Shown here in pieces: positions 53,891 through 62,361 of a stretch of DNA of 64,000 nucleotides. The first letter of the stretch is position 1. The number at the start of each line of letters is the position of its first letter. The stretch comes from Peptostreptococcus faecalis. Lineage in GTDB: Bacteria > Bacillota > Clostridia > Peptostreptococcales > Peptostreptococcaceae. The stretch lies in NCBI RefSeq assembly GCF_900240845.1, contig NZ_OERU01000001.1, positions 765,079 through 829,078 on the forward strand, given 5' to 3'. A program made the position numbers and the translations under genes. The notes beneath the pieces were generated by a model, which did no database searches, was not told the DNA's origin, and was given only the letters and a program-made list of their open reading frames with translations.

Positions 53891-54994
53891 ATGTTTAAGT
53901 TTAGGGTAGGACCAATTTTATTGTTAGTTGTATCCGTGTTTTTTATTGGGTTATCCTCAAAATATAACTGGGCAACTGAACTTATATTTACAAATACAAC
54001 AAATAGGTTTTTAAGAGAAAAATTAAGTTTTTTATTTGCAAAAACAAATGTACCTGTAGGTGAGATATTAAATATTATTCTTTTAATGTTATTTATATAT
54101 ATTATAGTCAATTTTTTTATGAAGATTTTCAAAAAAGGATATACATTAAAATATATTGCTAGGCTTTTTTGGGGAATTGTAAATATTGGCTCAATTTTAC
54201 TTTTTGTGTATTTATTATTATATGGATTGAATTACCATGTTCCTTCTTTGGAAACTAGTTTTATTGATAAATATAATAAAAAGTTTTCTACGCAGGTTAA
54301 AATTAATGTAGATAATGAAAAAAGAACAGAAGTTTTTAAATACTTAGAGCAGAAAACTCTAGAAGCTAGAGAAATAGCTGCTCAGAATAATAATAACCGA
54401 AATTTAGAGATCGGAAATCTGTCTTCACAGGCCGTAGAGGGATATCGATCTATATCTGAAACTTTTTCAAAATTAGATGGTAATTTTTCACCTGTAAAAA
54501 CATCTTTTTTAAGTCCAGTTTTACTATATTTTGGATTAGATGGACAATATCATATTTTTACTAATGAATCAGTTTTAAATGACAATATACCGGCAGTGTA
54601 TAAGCCTTTTATTGTGTCAAAATACATGGCATATCAAAGAGGAATCGTAAAAGATGATGAAGCAATGTTTTTCGCATACTTAGCATGCATAAATAATACC
54701 GATCCACAATTTAAATATTCAGGGTATCTTGCAATGCTAGCAGTAGTAACTGAATCATTAAGAACGAATGATCGAATGGATTACAATGTATTTATGAATT
54801 CACTAGATGAAAATGTAAAAAATGATTTAATGAAAATTGAAAAATATAAAGAAATGTATGGAGAAGGAAGAAAAATTAAAAATTCCTTTGATTATTACTT
54901 CAAAAGACTTAATGGAGATGTAAGAGGAGATGATGTGGAAACTCAAACAACCAATTTAGTATCTACATATTACTCATTATTTACATATCAATAA
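53891..54994 (+). CDS. DUF3810-family membrane protein
   Basis: 367 residues. Three membrane helices in the first 120 residues are followed by an outside domain with YGLNYHVPSLE and a later KPFIVSKYMAYQRGIVKDDEAMFFAYLACINNTDP-like block, where DEA and the preceding helix look like the remnant of a metalloprotease-type H/E helix typical of DUF3810. GGAGG precedes the ATG. An extended -10 box TATGGTATAAT ends at 53862. The role of the family is unknown. Confidence 0.85.
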   Translation: MFKFRVGPILLLVVSVFFIGLSSKYNWATELIFTNTTNRFLREKLSFLFAKTNVPVGEILNIILLMLFIYIIVNFFMKIFKKGYTLKYIARLFWGIVNIGSILLFVYLLLYGLNYHVPSLETSFIDKYNKKFSTQVKINVDNEKRTEVFKYLEQKTLEAREIAAQNNNNRNLEIGNLSSQAVEGYRSISETFSKLDGNFSPVKTSFLSPVLLYFGLDGQYHIFTNESVLNDNIPAVYKPFIVSKYMAYQRGIVKDDEAMFFAYLACINNTDPQFKYSGYLAMLAVVTESLRTNDRMDYNVFMNSLDENVKNDLMKIEKYKEMYGEGRKIKNSFDYYFKRLNGDVRGDDVETQTTNLVSTYYSLFTYQ

Positions 54995-55033
54995 AAAAAA
55001 TACCAAGTTTTTAACTAAACTTGGTATTTTTTA
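54995..55033. terminator. Shared bidirectional terminator
   Basis: AAAAAATACCAAGTTT at 54995-55010 pairs perfectly with AAACTTGGTATTTTTT at 55017-55032. It ends the DUF3810 gene and the convergent chromate-transporter pair, whose stop codon begins in the stem. Confidence 0.9.
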
Positions 55034-55582
55034 TATAAATATGTTGACTAGAATTCCCATAGCAAAGGTGATTCCTATGATTTTTATAACGCCATATTTT
55101 CTATATGAAAACAGCAAAAATCCTACTATAAACCCAATCAAAGCTATAGGTTTTATTGAATTTGAACTAATTAGGGAAGTTTTAAACATCTCTATAGCTG
55201 CAATTAAAATCAAACTCGCAACAGCAGGTTTTAATCCTTTTAAAATATAGTCAATTGCTTTTATTTTTTTGCCATTGAAGATAATTTTAGCAAGAATAAA
55301 CATTATTATACATCCTGGTATCACCGCTGCAAAACTAGCAATTACAGCTCCAGTTAGTCCATTAGTTTTCATTCCTATAAAAGTTGCTGCATTAACTCCA
55401 ATCGGCCCGGGTGTTATTTGAGATAGAGATACTAAATCAGTTAATTCTTTTATAGTTAGCCAAGCATTTTCCTTAATTACATACTTTTGAATAAGTGGAA
55501 GTACTGCATATCCACCACCAAAAGAGAAAGCTCCTATTTTTAAAAAAGTCATAGCCAGTGTTAAAAGATTATTAAAAATCAT
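55031..55582 (-). CDS. Chromate transporter family, single-domain subunit B
   Basis: 183 residues with about five or six membrane helices. The FLKIGAFSFGGGYAVLPLI block and SQITPGPIGVNAATFIG are the CHR-domain signatures. It is a half-size member of the ChrA family; its partner is the next gene upstream on the same strand, only three bases away, so the two halves form a heterodimer. AAGGAGG precedes its ATG. Members export chromate or related anions; the physiological substrate in anaerobes is unknown. Confidence 0.92.
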   Translation of the reverse strand: MIFNNLLTLAMTFLKIGAFSFGGGYAVLPLIQKYVIKENAWLTIKELTDLVSLSQITPGPIGVNAATFIGMKTNGLTGAVIASFAAVIPGCIIMFILAKIIFNGKKIKAIDYILKGLKPAVASLILIAAIEMFKTSLISSNSIKPIALIGFIVGFLLFSYRKYGVIKIIGITFAMGILVNIFI

Positions 55583-55585
55583 GAA

Positions 55586-56149
55586 TTATGCCTCCTTTAA
55601 TATTGAATAATAAGTTAAACCTAGTAGACCACTCGCTATTATAATAAAGATAACAGTTATATTAGTAAAGTAACCCACAAGAAAAGAAAATAAAAAAATA
55701 ATAGAACCGAAAAGCTTATGTTTGGATAATGCAATTTTAGACATTTGATAAACATTTATAAATAATATCGCAGAAATTGCTCCGCTCATGCACTCTAAAG
55801 CTGACTTTATCCAAGGATTTTTTGAAATTGAAGAGTATATATAGTACATAATAGAAATTACAATTATACATGGCAAAACAGAGGCAAATATACATGTCAA
55901 AGCGCCTTTAATTCCTTTTGTTCTATATCCAACTAACATTGATGTATTAATTGCCATAGGACCTGGTCCTGATTGTGCTACAGCGATTATATCAAGCATT
56001 TCTGAGTCGTTTATTATTTTTCTTTTATTTACAAATTCATCTCTAATAACAGGGACTATAGTATAACCTCCACCAAAAGTTACTGCATTTATTTTAAAAA
56101 ATGATAAAAACAAACTTTTGCAAGAAATATTCTTATCTATATCGATCAT
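55586..56149 (-). CDS. Chromate transporter family, single-domain subunit A
   Basis: 187 residues, the other half of the split CHR pair: FFKINAVTFGGGYTIVPVI and AQSGPGPMAINTSMLVGY. AAAGGGG precedes the ATG. It is the first gene of a two-gene minus-strand operon. An inverted repeat around its likely promoter (56177-56224) suggests a dedicated regulator, but no regulator gene of the usual PadR or LysR type is adjacent. Confidence 0.92.
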   Translation of the reverse strand: MIDIDKNISCKSLFLSFFKINAVTFGGGYTIVPVIRDEFVNKRKIINDSEMLDIIAVAQSGPGPMAINTSMLVGYRTKGIKGALTCIFASVLPCIIVISIMYYIYSSISKNPWIKSALECMSGAISAILFINVYQMSKIALSKHKLFGSIIFLFSFLVGYFTNITVIFIIIASGLLGLTYYSILKEA

Positions 56150-56176
56150 TAAAATACCCCTTTCAAATTTTTTAAA

Positions 56177-56224
56177 TTTTACATCTTATTTAAATTCTAT
56201 CATAAATTAACGTAAGATGTAAAA
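56177..56224 (-). promoter_or_regulatory. Inverted repeat and promoter upstream of the chromate-transporter pair
   Basis: TTTTACATCTTA (56177-56188) and TAAGATGTAAAA (56213-56224) are perfect 12-base inverted arms. Read on the minus strand, TTACAT within the distal arm and TAGAAT are 17 bases apart, so the arms bracket the promoter, one at the -35 box and one just downstream of the start. This is a plausible operator pair for looping or dimer binding. Confidence 0.6.
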
Positions 56225-56319
56225 TGATTTAAAGAATTTAGGTTTAATAACAAAATAGTATATATAATTATATAGCTCTACGTTATTTTTCATTGATAAA
56301 AAATATATGAACTATTGTG

Positions 56320-56348
56320 TTTACTTTATTTTTTAAATAATATATAAT
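56320..56348 (+). promoter_or_regulatory. Promoter of the Sel1-repeat operon
   Basis: TTTACT at 56320-56325 and TATAAT at 56343-56348 are 17 bases apart. ATTGTGTTTACTT, which contains the -35 box, is present twice (56314-56326 and 56361-56373), so the second copy sits just past the start point. Confidence 0.6.
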
Positions 56349-56396
56349 TATATGTGAGATATTGTGTTTACTTGATAGTATAAAAGGAGTGGTTGT

Positions 56397-58247
56397 ATGT
56401 CACAGAATCCAAAAGTGGATTACTTAAAAGGAAATTTCTACGAGAAGATTGGAAAATCAGATCTCGCAGTTGAAAAATTTAAAGAAGCTGCTGAAGCTGG
56501 ATATGACAGAGCCCAACTTATACTTGGCCAATTATATGATAGTGAAGGCGAGTTAGAAAAAGCTGAAATATGGTATAAATCAGCCTTTAATAGTGGAATT
56601 GATTATGCCGCCTTTAATTTAGGTAATATGTACTATAATAATGAAATATACGATACATCTTTATACTGGTACGAAAAAGCATCTGAAAAAGGAATTCTAT
56701 CTGCAAAAAATAATATGGGAGTAATATATTATATTCTTGAAGACTATGAAATGTCTGAAAAAGTTCTTACTGAAGCAGCAGAGAAGGGGTTTGCAAAAGC
56801 CTATTTTAATTTAGGACTCTTAAATTGCGAATTAGGGAATGAAGTTTTATCAGAAGCAATGTATGAAAAAGGTGTTTCATTAAATGATGAAGATGCCATC
56901 TATAATATGGCGGTTATAGAAATGAATAGAAATAACTTCACAAAAGCAATAGATTTGTTTAAAAGATTAGTAAAAAAGAAACATGTTAATGCGTGTATAA
57001 ATTTAGGAGTATTATCAGAGCTATCTAACAATACAACTGATGCTGAAAAAGCATATATAGTTGCGGCAGATGAGGGAGATTCTTCAGCTCAGTATAGATT
57101 AGCATATTTGCTTGATAGAAAAAATAGAGAGTCTGATGCTATACATTATTATGAGATGGCAATAAGTCAAAATCATACTCTTGCAAAATATAGGCTTGCC
57201 AACCTATACAATAGAAATAACGATACCGACAATGCAAGAGTATATTATAGAATGGCAGCAGAAGACGGCATAAAGGAAGCAAAAAATAATTTAGCCGGAA
57301 TTTTATTTGAAGATAAAAATTTTGAAGAAGCAGGTTTTTATTATAAACAAGCTATTGATGAAGGATGTTATAATTCATCGGAAAATATGGGAGACCTTTG
57401 TAGAGCATTAAAAGAATATGATTTAGCTATTGATTATTATAAATTAATGCCTGATAGCATTGCATGTCAAATAAAGCTTGCAAATATATATGAAAGAAAA
57501 AATGATATAGACAACATGATTAATTGGTATAAAAAAGCTGCCGATAACGGAGATATTGAATCGTGTTTTAAATTAGGTACTGTATATGAAAAAATAGGCA
57601 ACGAAAAAGGAGCAATACGATATTATCAAATTGCATCAGATAATGGTCATGATTTGGCTAAGCTTTACACTGGAAAAATGTTTTTTATGCAAACTAATTA
57701 TGAAGAGGCGAAAATTTATCTAGAAATCCCAAGCCAACTAAACAATGTTTATGCACTAAATACAATGGGAGTAATGTACGATAATTTCTTTAAAGAGCCT
57801 AAAAAAGCAATAGAATATTATGAAAAAGCAATAGAATTAAATTGTACAGAAGCTATGTACAACTTAGCACAATTGCTATTTAGAAATTATGAATTTGATA
57901 AAGCAGAAATGTATTTAAAGATGGGTGCTAATAATGGTAATAAGAGATGTGAATATTTTTTAGCTGCATTTTATTATAGAAAATCTATGGATATGTTTAG
58001 AGCATTAGCAAATTTAAATTATGAAAATACATTTGAGTTAGTAAATGATATGAAGAATATGGATTTTATAGATGACCATCTTTTGATGACAGATTTCAAT
58101 ATAAATCCACTTAAATATACAGAAATAAAAGAAGATGTAGAACCTTTATACATTCTTGATGTTGAGGAAGATATCACTCAGCTGCTAAAAACCGAAGAAA
58201 ATGGAATGGCAGTAGATCAGGGAGAAGTCGAAAATATAGATGTTTAA
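56397..58247 (+). CDS. Sel1/TPR-repeat protein
   Basis: 616 residues made almost wholly of helical repeats of about 34-36 residues with Sel1-type consensus, for example AEIWYKSAFNSGIDYAAFNLG, ARVYYRMAAEDGIKEAKNNLA and INWYKKAADNGDIESCFKLG. I count roughly 14 repeats. The last 90 residues are acidic and unrelated. No signal peptide: it is cytoplasmic, a protein-protein scaffold. GGAG precedes the ATG. It is the first gene of an operon with a CorA-type channel and a methyltransferase; a functional link is not known. Confidence 0.88.
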   Translation: MSQNPKVDYLKGNFYEKIGKSDLAVEKFKEAAEAGYDRAQLILGQLYDSEGELEKAEIWYKSAFNSGIDYAAFNLGNMYYNNEIYDTSLYWYEKASEKGILSAKNNMGVIYYILEDYEMSEKVLTEAAEKGFAKAYFNLGLLNCELGNEVLSEAMYEKGVSLNDEDAIYNMAVIEMNRNNFTKAIDLFKRLVKKKHVNACINLGVLSELSNNTTDAEKAYIVAADEGDSSAQYRLAYLLDRKNRESDAIHYYEMAISQNHTLAKYRLANLYNRNNDTDNARVYYRMAAEDGIKEAKNNLAGILFEDKNFEEAGFYYKQAIDEGCYNSSENMGDLCRALKEYDLAIDYYKLMPDSIACQIKLANIYERKNDIDNMINWYKKAADNGDIESCFKLGTVYEKIGNEKGAIRYYQIASDNGHDLAKLYTGKMFFMQTNYEEAKIYLEIPSQLNNVYALNTMGVMYDNFFKEPKKAIEYYEKAIELNCTEAMYNLAQLLFRNYEFDKAEMYLKMGANNGNKRCEYFLAAFYYRKSMDMFRALANLNYENTFELVNDMKNMDFIDDHLLMTDFNINPLKYTEIKEDVEPLYILDVEEDITQLLKTEENGMAVDQGEVENIDV

Positions 58248-58269
58248 TTCTTCACAGTGAGGAGATTAT

Positions 58270-59205
58270 ATGATAAGATGCTACAAAACTATAAACAACA
58301 AACTTGAAAAACTAAATAATTATGAAGATAGTTGTTGGATAAATGTTACGGAGCCCACATCTAATGAAATCGACGAAGTAAGTGAAATGATGAATATAGA
58401 AAGGGATGTAGTTGCAGCAGCTTTAGATGATGAAGAGAGCTCTAGAATTGAGTCTGGAGAAGGATATACATTAATTTTAATAGATATACCTATGGATACA
58501 TCAGATCAAAAGTCATCCAATTACATTACCTTACCACTAGGTATTATACTCGTAAAGGATCATATTATCACAATATGCTCAAAACAGAGCAGGATATTAA
58601 ATGATTTTATTGTAGGGCATGTCAAAGGTTTTAACACTTTTATGAAAACAAGATTTATATTACAACTTCTTTATAGAAATGCGACATACTATTTACTTTA
58701 TCTTAGAAGAATTGATAGAACTACTAATACGATAGAAAAAGAAATTTATAAGTCTATGAAAAATAAAGAACTCGTTCAGTTAATGAAATTAGAAAAGTCA
58801 TTAGTATATTTTTCAACATCCTTAACGGCAAATGAGGCAACTCTAGATAGATTGCTTAAACTAAGTTCTATTAAACACTATGATGAAGATGAAGGTCTTC
58901 TAGAGGACGTAATAATTGAAAATAAACAAGCTCAACAAATGGCTAAAATTTACGGCGATATATTAAGTCGAATCATGGATGCATTTAGTGCAATTATAAG
59001 TAACAACCAGAATAATGTTATGACATATTTAACGATAGTTACTATAGTTATGGCTGTTCCAACTATTATTTCAGGACTTTTTGGTATGAATGTCAAAGAT
59101 ATTCCTTTTGCAGAAACTCCTTTAGGTTTTTGGGTAGTAATAGGACTTACAGCGCTAATAAGTTTGATGTCTGCAATTTATTTAATAAAGAAAAAATTGT
59201 TATAA
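58270..59205 (+). CDS. CorA-family divalent-cation transporter
   Basis: 311 residues. A long soluble N-terminal domain is followed by two C-terminal membrane helices with the pore motif GMN in FGMNVKD near residue 275. It lets Mg2+ (or Co2+, Zn2+) pass. GAGGAG precedes the ATG, 22 bases after the Sel1-repeat gene. The C-terminus KKKLL is basic, as typical. Confidence 0.92.
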   Translation: MIRCYKTINNKLEKLNNYEDSCWINVTEPTSNEIDEVSEMMNIERDVVAAALDDEESSRIESGEGYTLILIDIPMDTSDQKSSNYITLPLGIILVKDHIITICSKQSRILNDFIVGHVKGFNTFMKTRFILQLLYRNATYYLLYLRRIDRTTNTIEKEIYKSMKNKELVQLMKLEKSLVYFSTSLTANEATLDRLLKLSSIKHYDEDEGLLEDVIIENKQAQQMAKIYGDILSRIMDAFSAIISNNQNNVMTYLTIVTIVMAVPTIISGLFGMNVKDIPFAETPLGFWVVIGLTALISLMSAIYLIKKKLL

Positions 59206-59247
59206 AATATTGGTTGAATTTTAGATTATGATTTAAGAGGTGATTCT

Positions 59248-59940
59248 ATGAGAGAGTCCTGTTATGATAGATTGCTTAATATTGACACTTTAAAGCACGA
59301 AACTCGAATGGACAAATATAAATATTATAATAGGTATGAACCTACTCCATATAGCGCATTAGAAAAGCTATTCGAAAATTACGAAGTATCTTCAAAAGAT
59401 CATTTTGTTGATTTTGGTTCAGGGAAGGGGAGGTTTTCTTTTTTCGTAAACTTTTATTTCAATGCTTCTTGTACAGGTGTAGAAATAGCAGACGATTTTT
59501 ATAAAAAATCTATTCATAATTTGATGAGTTATAAAAATAAAAAACCTAGGTCAATAGAAAAACTTTTTTTTGTTAAAGGTTACGCTGAAAAATATGAAGT
59601 AAGTACTTTTGAAAATAAATTCTATTTTTTTAATCCATTTACAGTAAATATTTTTATAGCAGTAGTAAATAATATAATTAAGTCTTTCGAGGAAAAAAAT
59701 AGGACGATAGATATAATTTTATATTATCCATCTTCTGACTATATCAATTTCTTAGAAAGAAAGACATTTTTTACTCATGTAAAAGATATTACTCTTGCAA
59801 ACTATGAGGATGATCCTAGAGAGAAATTTTCAATTTATAGGCTTAGCAAAAACTTTGATGTACTTTCTGAAGAAGATATTGCTAGCTTCAATGTTAACGT
59901 GACATATCAAAAAGTAATTATTTATAAACAAAAAAAATAG
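59248..59940 (+). CDS. Class I SAM-dependent methyltransferase
   Basis: 230 residues. The SAM loop reads FVDFGSGKGRFSFF near residue 55 and GVEIADDFYKKS gives the second acidic strand. The YNRYEPTPYSALEKLF lead-in is typical of a group annotated only as SAM methyltransferase; the catalytic block FFNPF (near 128) takes the place of NPPY. The target is unknown. GAGGTG precedes the ATG and it is the last gene of the Sel1-CorA operon. Confidence 0.85.
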   Translation: MRESCYDRLLNIDTLKHETRMDKYKYYNRYEPTPYSALEKLFENYEVSSKDHFVDFGSGKGRFSFFVNFYFNASCTGVEIADDFYKKSIHNLMSYKNKKPRSIEKLFFVKGYAEKYEVSTFENKFYFFNPFTVNIFIAVVNNIIKSFEEKNRTIDIILYYPSSDYINFLERKTFFTHVKDITLANYEDDPREKFSIYRLSKNFDVLSEEDIASFNVNVTYQKVIIYKQKK

Positions 59941-59962
59941 AGGCATTGCCTCTATTTTTTAT
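59932..59962. terminator. Shared bidirectional terminator
   Basis: AAAATAGAGGC and GCCTCTATTTT form a perfect stem with a very short loop (ATT) and A/T runs on both sides. It serves the methyltransferase gene and the convergent typA. Confidence 0.85.
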
Positions 59963-59968
59963 TTGGTT

Positions 59969-61804
59969 TTATACAGTTTTATTTGAAATAGATCTATTGT
60001 ATCTGATTCTATCATGTTCATTTAATATTTTTTTTCTTAATCTTATTGAATCTGGTGTAACTTCAACCAATTCATCATCTTCGATAAACTCTAAAGATTC
60101 TTCTAGTGTAAATATTTTTGGAGGAGCAAGCTTGATAGCATCATCTGATCCAGAAGCTCTTACGTTACTCATCTTCTTATTTTTACATGGGTTAACTACC
60201 ATGTCTTCTTTTCTTGAGTTCATACCTATTATCATTCCTTCATAAACATCTACAGCAGGATCTACAAATAGAGTTCCTCTTGAAGAAAGAGCATTTAATG
60301 CGTATCCCATAGTTTTTCCATTTTCTTGAGATATTAAAACACCATTTAATCTTGAAGGTATTTCACCTTTATACTCTTCATAAGTTTCAAATGAAGATAG
60401 AAGAGTACCTTCTCCTCTTGTAGTATTTATAAATTCACTTCTATATCCTAATAGACCTCTTGTAGGTACTAGGTATTCTATTTTAACATATCCACCGTCA
60501 ATTATGTCCATAGAAGACATCATTCCTTTTCTGATATTTAAATCATTTATAACACTACCAGAATAAGTTTCAGGACAACTAATAGTTACTCTTTCAATAG
60601 GTTCAATTACGTTGTCATTTTCGTCTTTATGCATTAATACTTGAGGTTTTGATACTCCTAATTCATATCCTTCACGTCTCATATTTTCTATTAATATAGA
60701 AAGGTGAAGCTCACCACGTCCACTTACTTTGAATCCATCTGTAGTCTCTAACGGTTCAACTCTAAGACCTACATTTACTTCAAGTTCTTTTTCCAATCTA
60801 TCTCTTATATGTCTTGTTGTAACAAATTTACCACTCTTACCTACGAATGGAGAGTCATTAACCATGAAGTTCATTGATAGAGTAGGCTCTTCTATTAAAA
60901 TTTCACCCATTGGAAGAGGATTATCAATAGAACATATTGTTTCACCTATTGAAATATCATTTATTCCAGCTACAACTACGATGTCTCCACTAAGAGCTTC
61001 ATCAACCTCAACTTGTTTTAATCCTTCATAAACTGATAGTTTAGATATTTTACCTCTTCTAGGTTCTTCACCTTCAGAGCATATACATATTTGTTCAGAA
61101 GAATCTAATCTACCTTTAAAAACTCTACCAATTCCAAGTCTTCCAATATAGTCATCATATGCTAATGCTGAAATCTGTACTTGAAGTGGTTCTTCATCAT
61201 AGTTAGGGTAAGCATCCACATGGCTTTCTATAGTTTCAAATAGAGGAGTTAAGCTATCACTTTCATCTTCTAATTCTTTTTTAGCAATACCTGCTTTTGC
61301 CATTCCGTATACTATAGGGAAATCACATTGTTCATCAGTTGCATTTAATTCAACAAATAAGTCGAAAACCTCATCTACAACCTCTTCAGCTCTTTGGTCT
61401 TTTTTATCTATTTTATTTATAAATAGTATAGGACGCAAGCCTTGTTCTAGAGACTTTTGTAGAACAAATCTAGTTTGAGGCATTGGACCTTCTGTAGCAT
61501 CAACTAGTAGTATAACAGTGTCAACTGTCTTTAATACACGTTCAACTTCAGAAGAAAAGTCACTATGTCCTGGAGTATCTACTATATTTATCTTATAATC
61601 ACCATGTCTGATTGAACAGTTCTTAGAGTATATTGTTATCCCTCTTTCTTGCTCTAAATCATTGCTATCCATAACACGATCTCTTACATGTTCGTTTTCT
61701 CTAAATACACCACTTTGATTTAGTAATGCATCTACTAGAGTAGATTTACCAGCATCGACATGGGCAATTACTGCTATATTAATTATATTGTCTTTTATAT
61801 TCAC
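59969..61804 (-). CDS. typA: Translational GTPase TypA/BipA
   Basis: 611 residues. The GTPase domain has G1 [10 protein letters not shown]2 with RGITI, G3 DTPGHSDF and G4 NKID; EF-G-like domains II, III and V and the TypA-specific C-terminal domain follow (GLLGYRSEF, then [17 protein letters not shown]). It is a ribosome-associated GTPase used in stress and cold adaptation. The start is a GTG at 61804 with AAAGGAGCG before it. It is a single-gene unit on the minus strand. Confidence 0.96.
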   Translation of the reverse strand: MNIKDNIINIAVIAHVDAGKSTLVDALLNQSGVFRENEHVRDRVMDSNDLEQERGITIYSKNCSIRHGDYKINIVDTPGHSDFSSEVERVLKTVDTVILLVDATEGPMPQTRFVLQKSLEQGLRPILFINKIDKKDQRAEEVVDEVFDLFVELNATDEQCDFPIVYGMAKAGIAKKELEDESDSLTPLFETIESHVDAYPNYDEEPLQVQISALAYDDYIGRLGIGRVFKGRLDSSEQICICSEGEEPRRGKISKLSVYEGLKQVEVDEALSGDIVVVAGINDISIGETICSIDNPLPMGEILIEEPTLSMNFMVNDSPFVGKSGKFVTTRHIRDRLEKELEVNVGLRVEPLETTDGFKVSGRGELHLSILIENMRREGYELGVSKPQVLMHKDENDNVIEPIERVTISCPETYSGSVINDLNIRKGMMSSMDIIDGGYVKIEYLVPTRGLLGYRSEFINTTRGEGTLLSSFETYEEYKGEIPSRLNGVLISQENGKTMGYALNALSSRGTLFVDPAVDVYEGMIIGMNSRKEDMVVNPCKNKKMSNVRASGSDDAIKLAPPKIFTLEESLEFIEDDELVEVTPDSIRLRKKILNEHDRIRYNRSISNKTV

Positions 61805-61923
61805 TAAAATCGCTCCTTTAAAATCTTTTAAAATTATAATTATCTTTATCTTTTTTTAACCAACTTATTTATTATATCAAAAAATAAAAATATTGTATAC
61901 AATTTTTTTATACTACTGACATA

Positions 61924-61971
61924 AATAACAAAGGGCTGTATAGCAATTAGCTACACAGCCCTTTGTTATTA
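61924..61971 (-). terminator. Terminator of the small membrane-protein gene
   Basis: AATAACAAAGGGCTGT at 61924-61939 and ACAGCCCTTTGTTATT at 61955-61970 form a perfect 16-base-pair stem, with an inner TAGC/GCTA pairing. It starts in the stop codon of the minus-strand gene at 61969-62175; the T tail on that strand is TTATTTATG. Confidence 0.85.
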
Positions 61972-62175
61972 TTTTTTAGGTTTTGGCATATAATCATCGT
62001 CACTATCATATGATTTGATAAGGAAAGTAAGTATAAAACCACATGCCAGACCTCCTAAAATAGCCAACCATGACAAATCTGTATTGTATATAACTTTGTA
62101 AATAAGAGCACTAGCAGATGATATTATTGAAAACAAAGCTATAAACATTATTATTTTTCTAGTAGATTTTCCCAT
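61969..62175 (-). CDS. Small two-helix membrane protein
   Basis: 68 residues. Two membrane helices (about 8-26 and 36-53, the second being ILGGLACGFILTFLI) and a charged tail DSDDDYMPKPKK. I do not recognise a family. The ATG is preceded by a hairpin and, beyond it, by AGGGGG. Its good terminator supports that it is a real gene. It lies between divergent copA and typA. Confidence 0.75.
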   Translation of the reverse strand: MGKSTRKIIMFIALFSIISSASALIYKVIYNTDLSWLAILGGLACGFILTFLIKSYDSDDDYMPKPKK

Positions 62176-62208
62176 TTTAATAATTACGTTTATAAAAACG
62201 TATCCCCC
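62173..62208 (-). promoter_or_regulatory. Second ribosome binding site separated from its start by a hairpin
   Basis: On the minus strand GGGGG (62208-62204) lies 28 bases before the ATG (62175-62173). Between them TACGTTT and AAACGTA (62202-62185) form a seven-base-pair stem with a four-base loop. With the stem folded the spacing is about ten bases. No other Shine-Dalgarno sequence is nearer. Confidence 0.6.
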
Positions 62209-62275
62209 TGTAAATTAGTATATCTATATTATAAGATAATTCCAGATTGATTTCAATTAAATCTAAATGATGGGC

Positions 62276-62305
62276 TTGATTATTAAATATAGCAAAGGGT
62301 ATAAT
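62276..62305 (+). promoter_or_regulatory. Promoter of the copper ATPase gene
   Basis: TTGATT at 62276-62281 and TATAAT at 62300-62305, 18 bases apart, about 60 bases before the start codon. I saw no clear CsoR or CopY operator. Confidence 0.6.
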
Positions 62306-62361
62306 TATAATATGATAATGATATATTGTATCAAATAATATCAAGATAGGAGATAATAAAT

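Noticed and set aside
59946-61031. Plus-strand reading frames opposite typA
   Set aside because: They mirror conserved typA codons and have no start signal.
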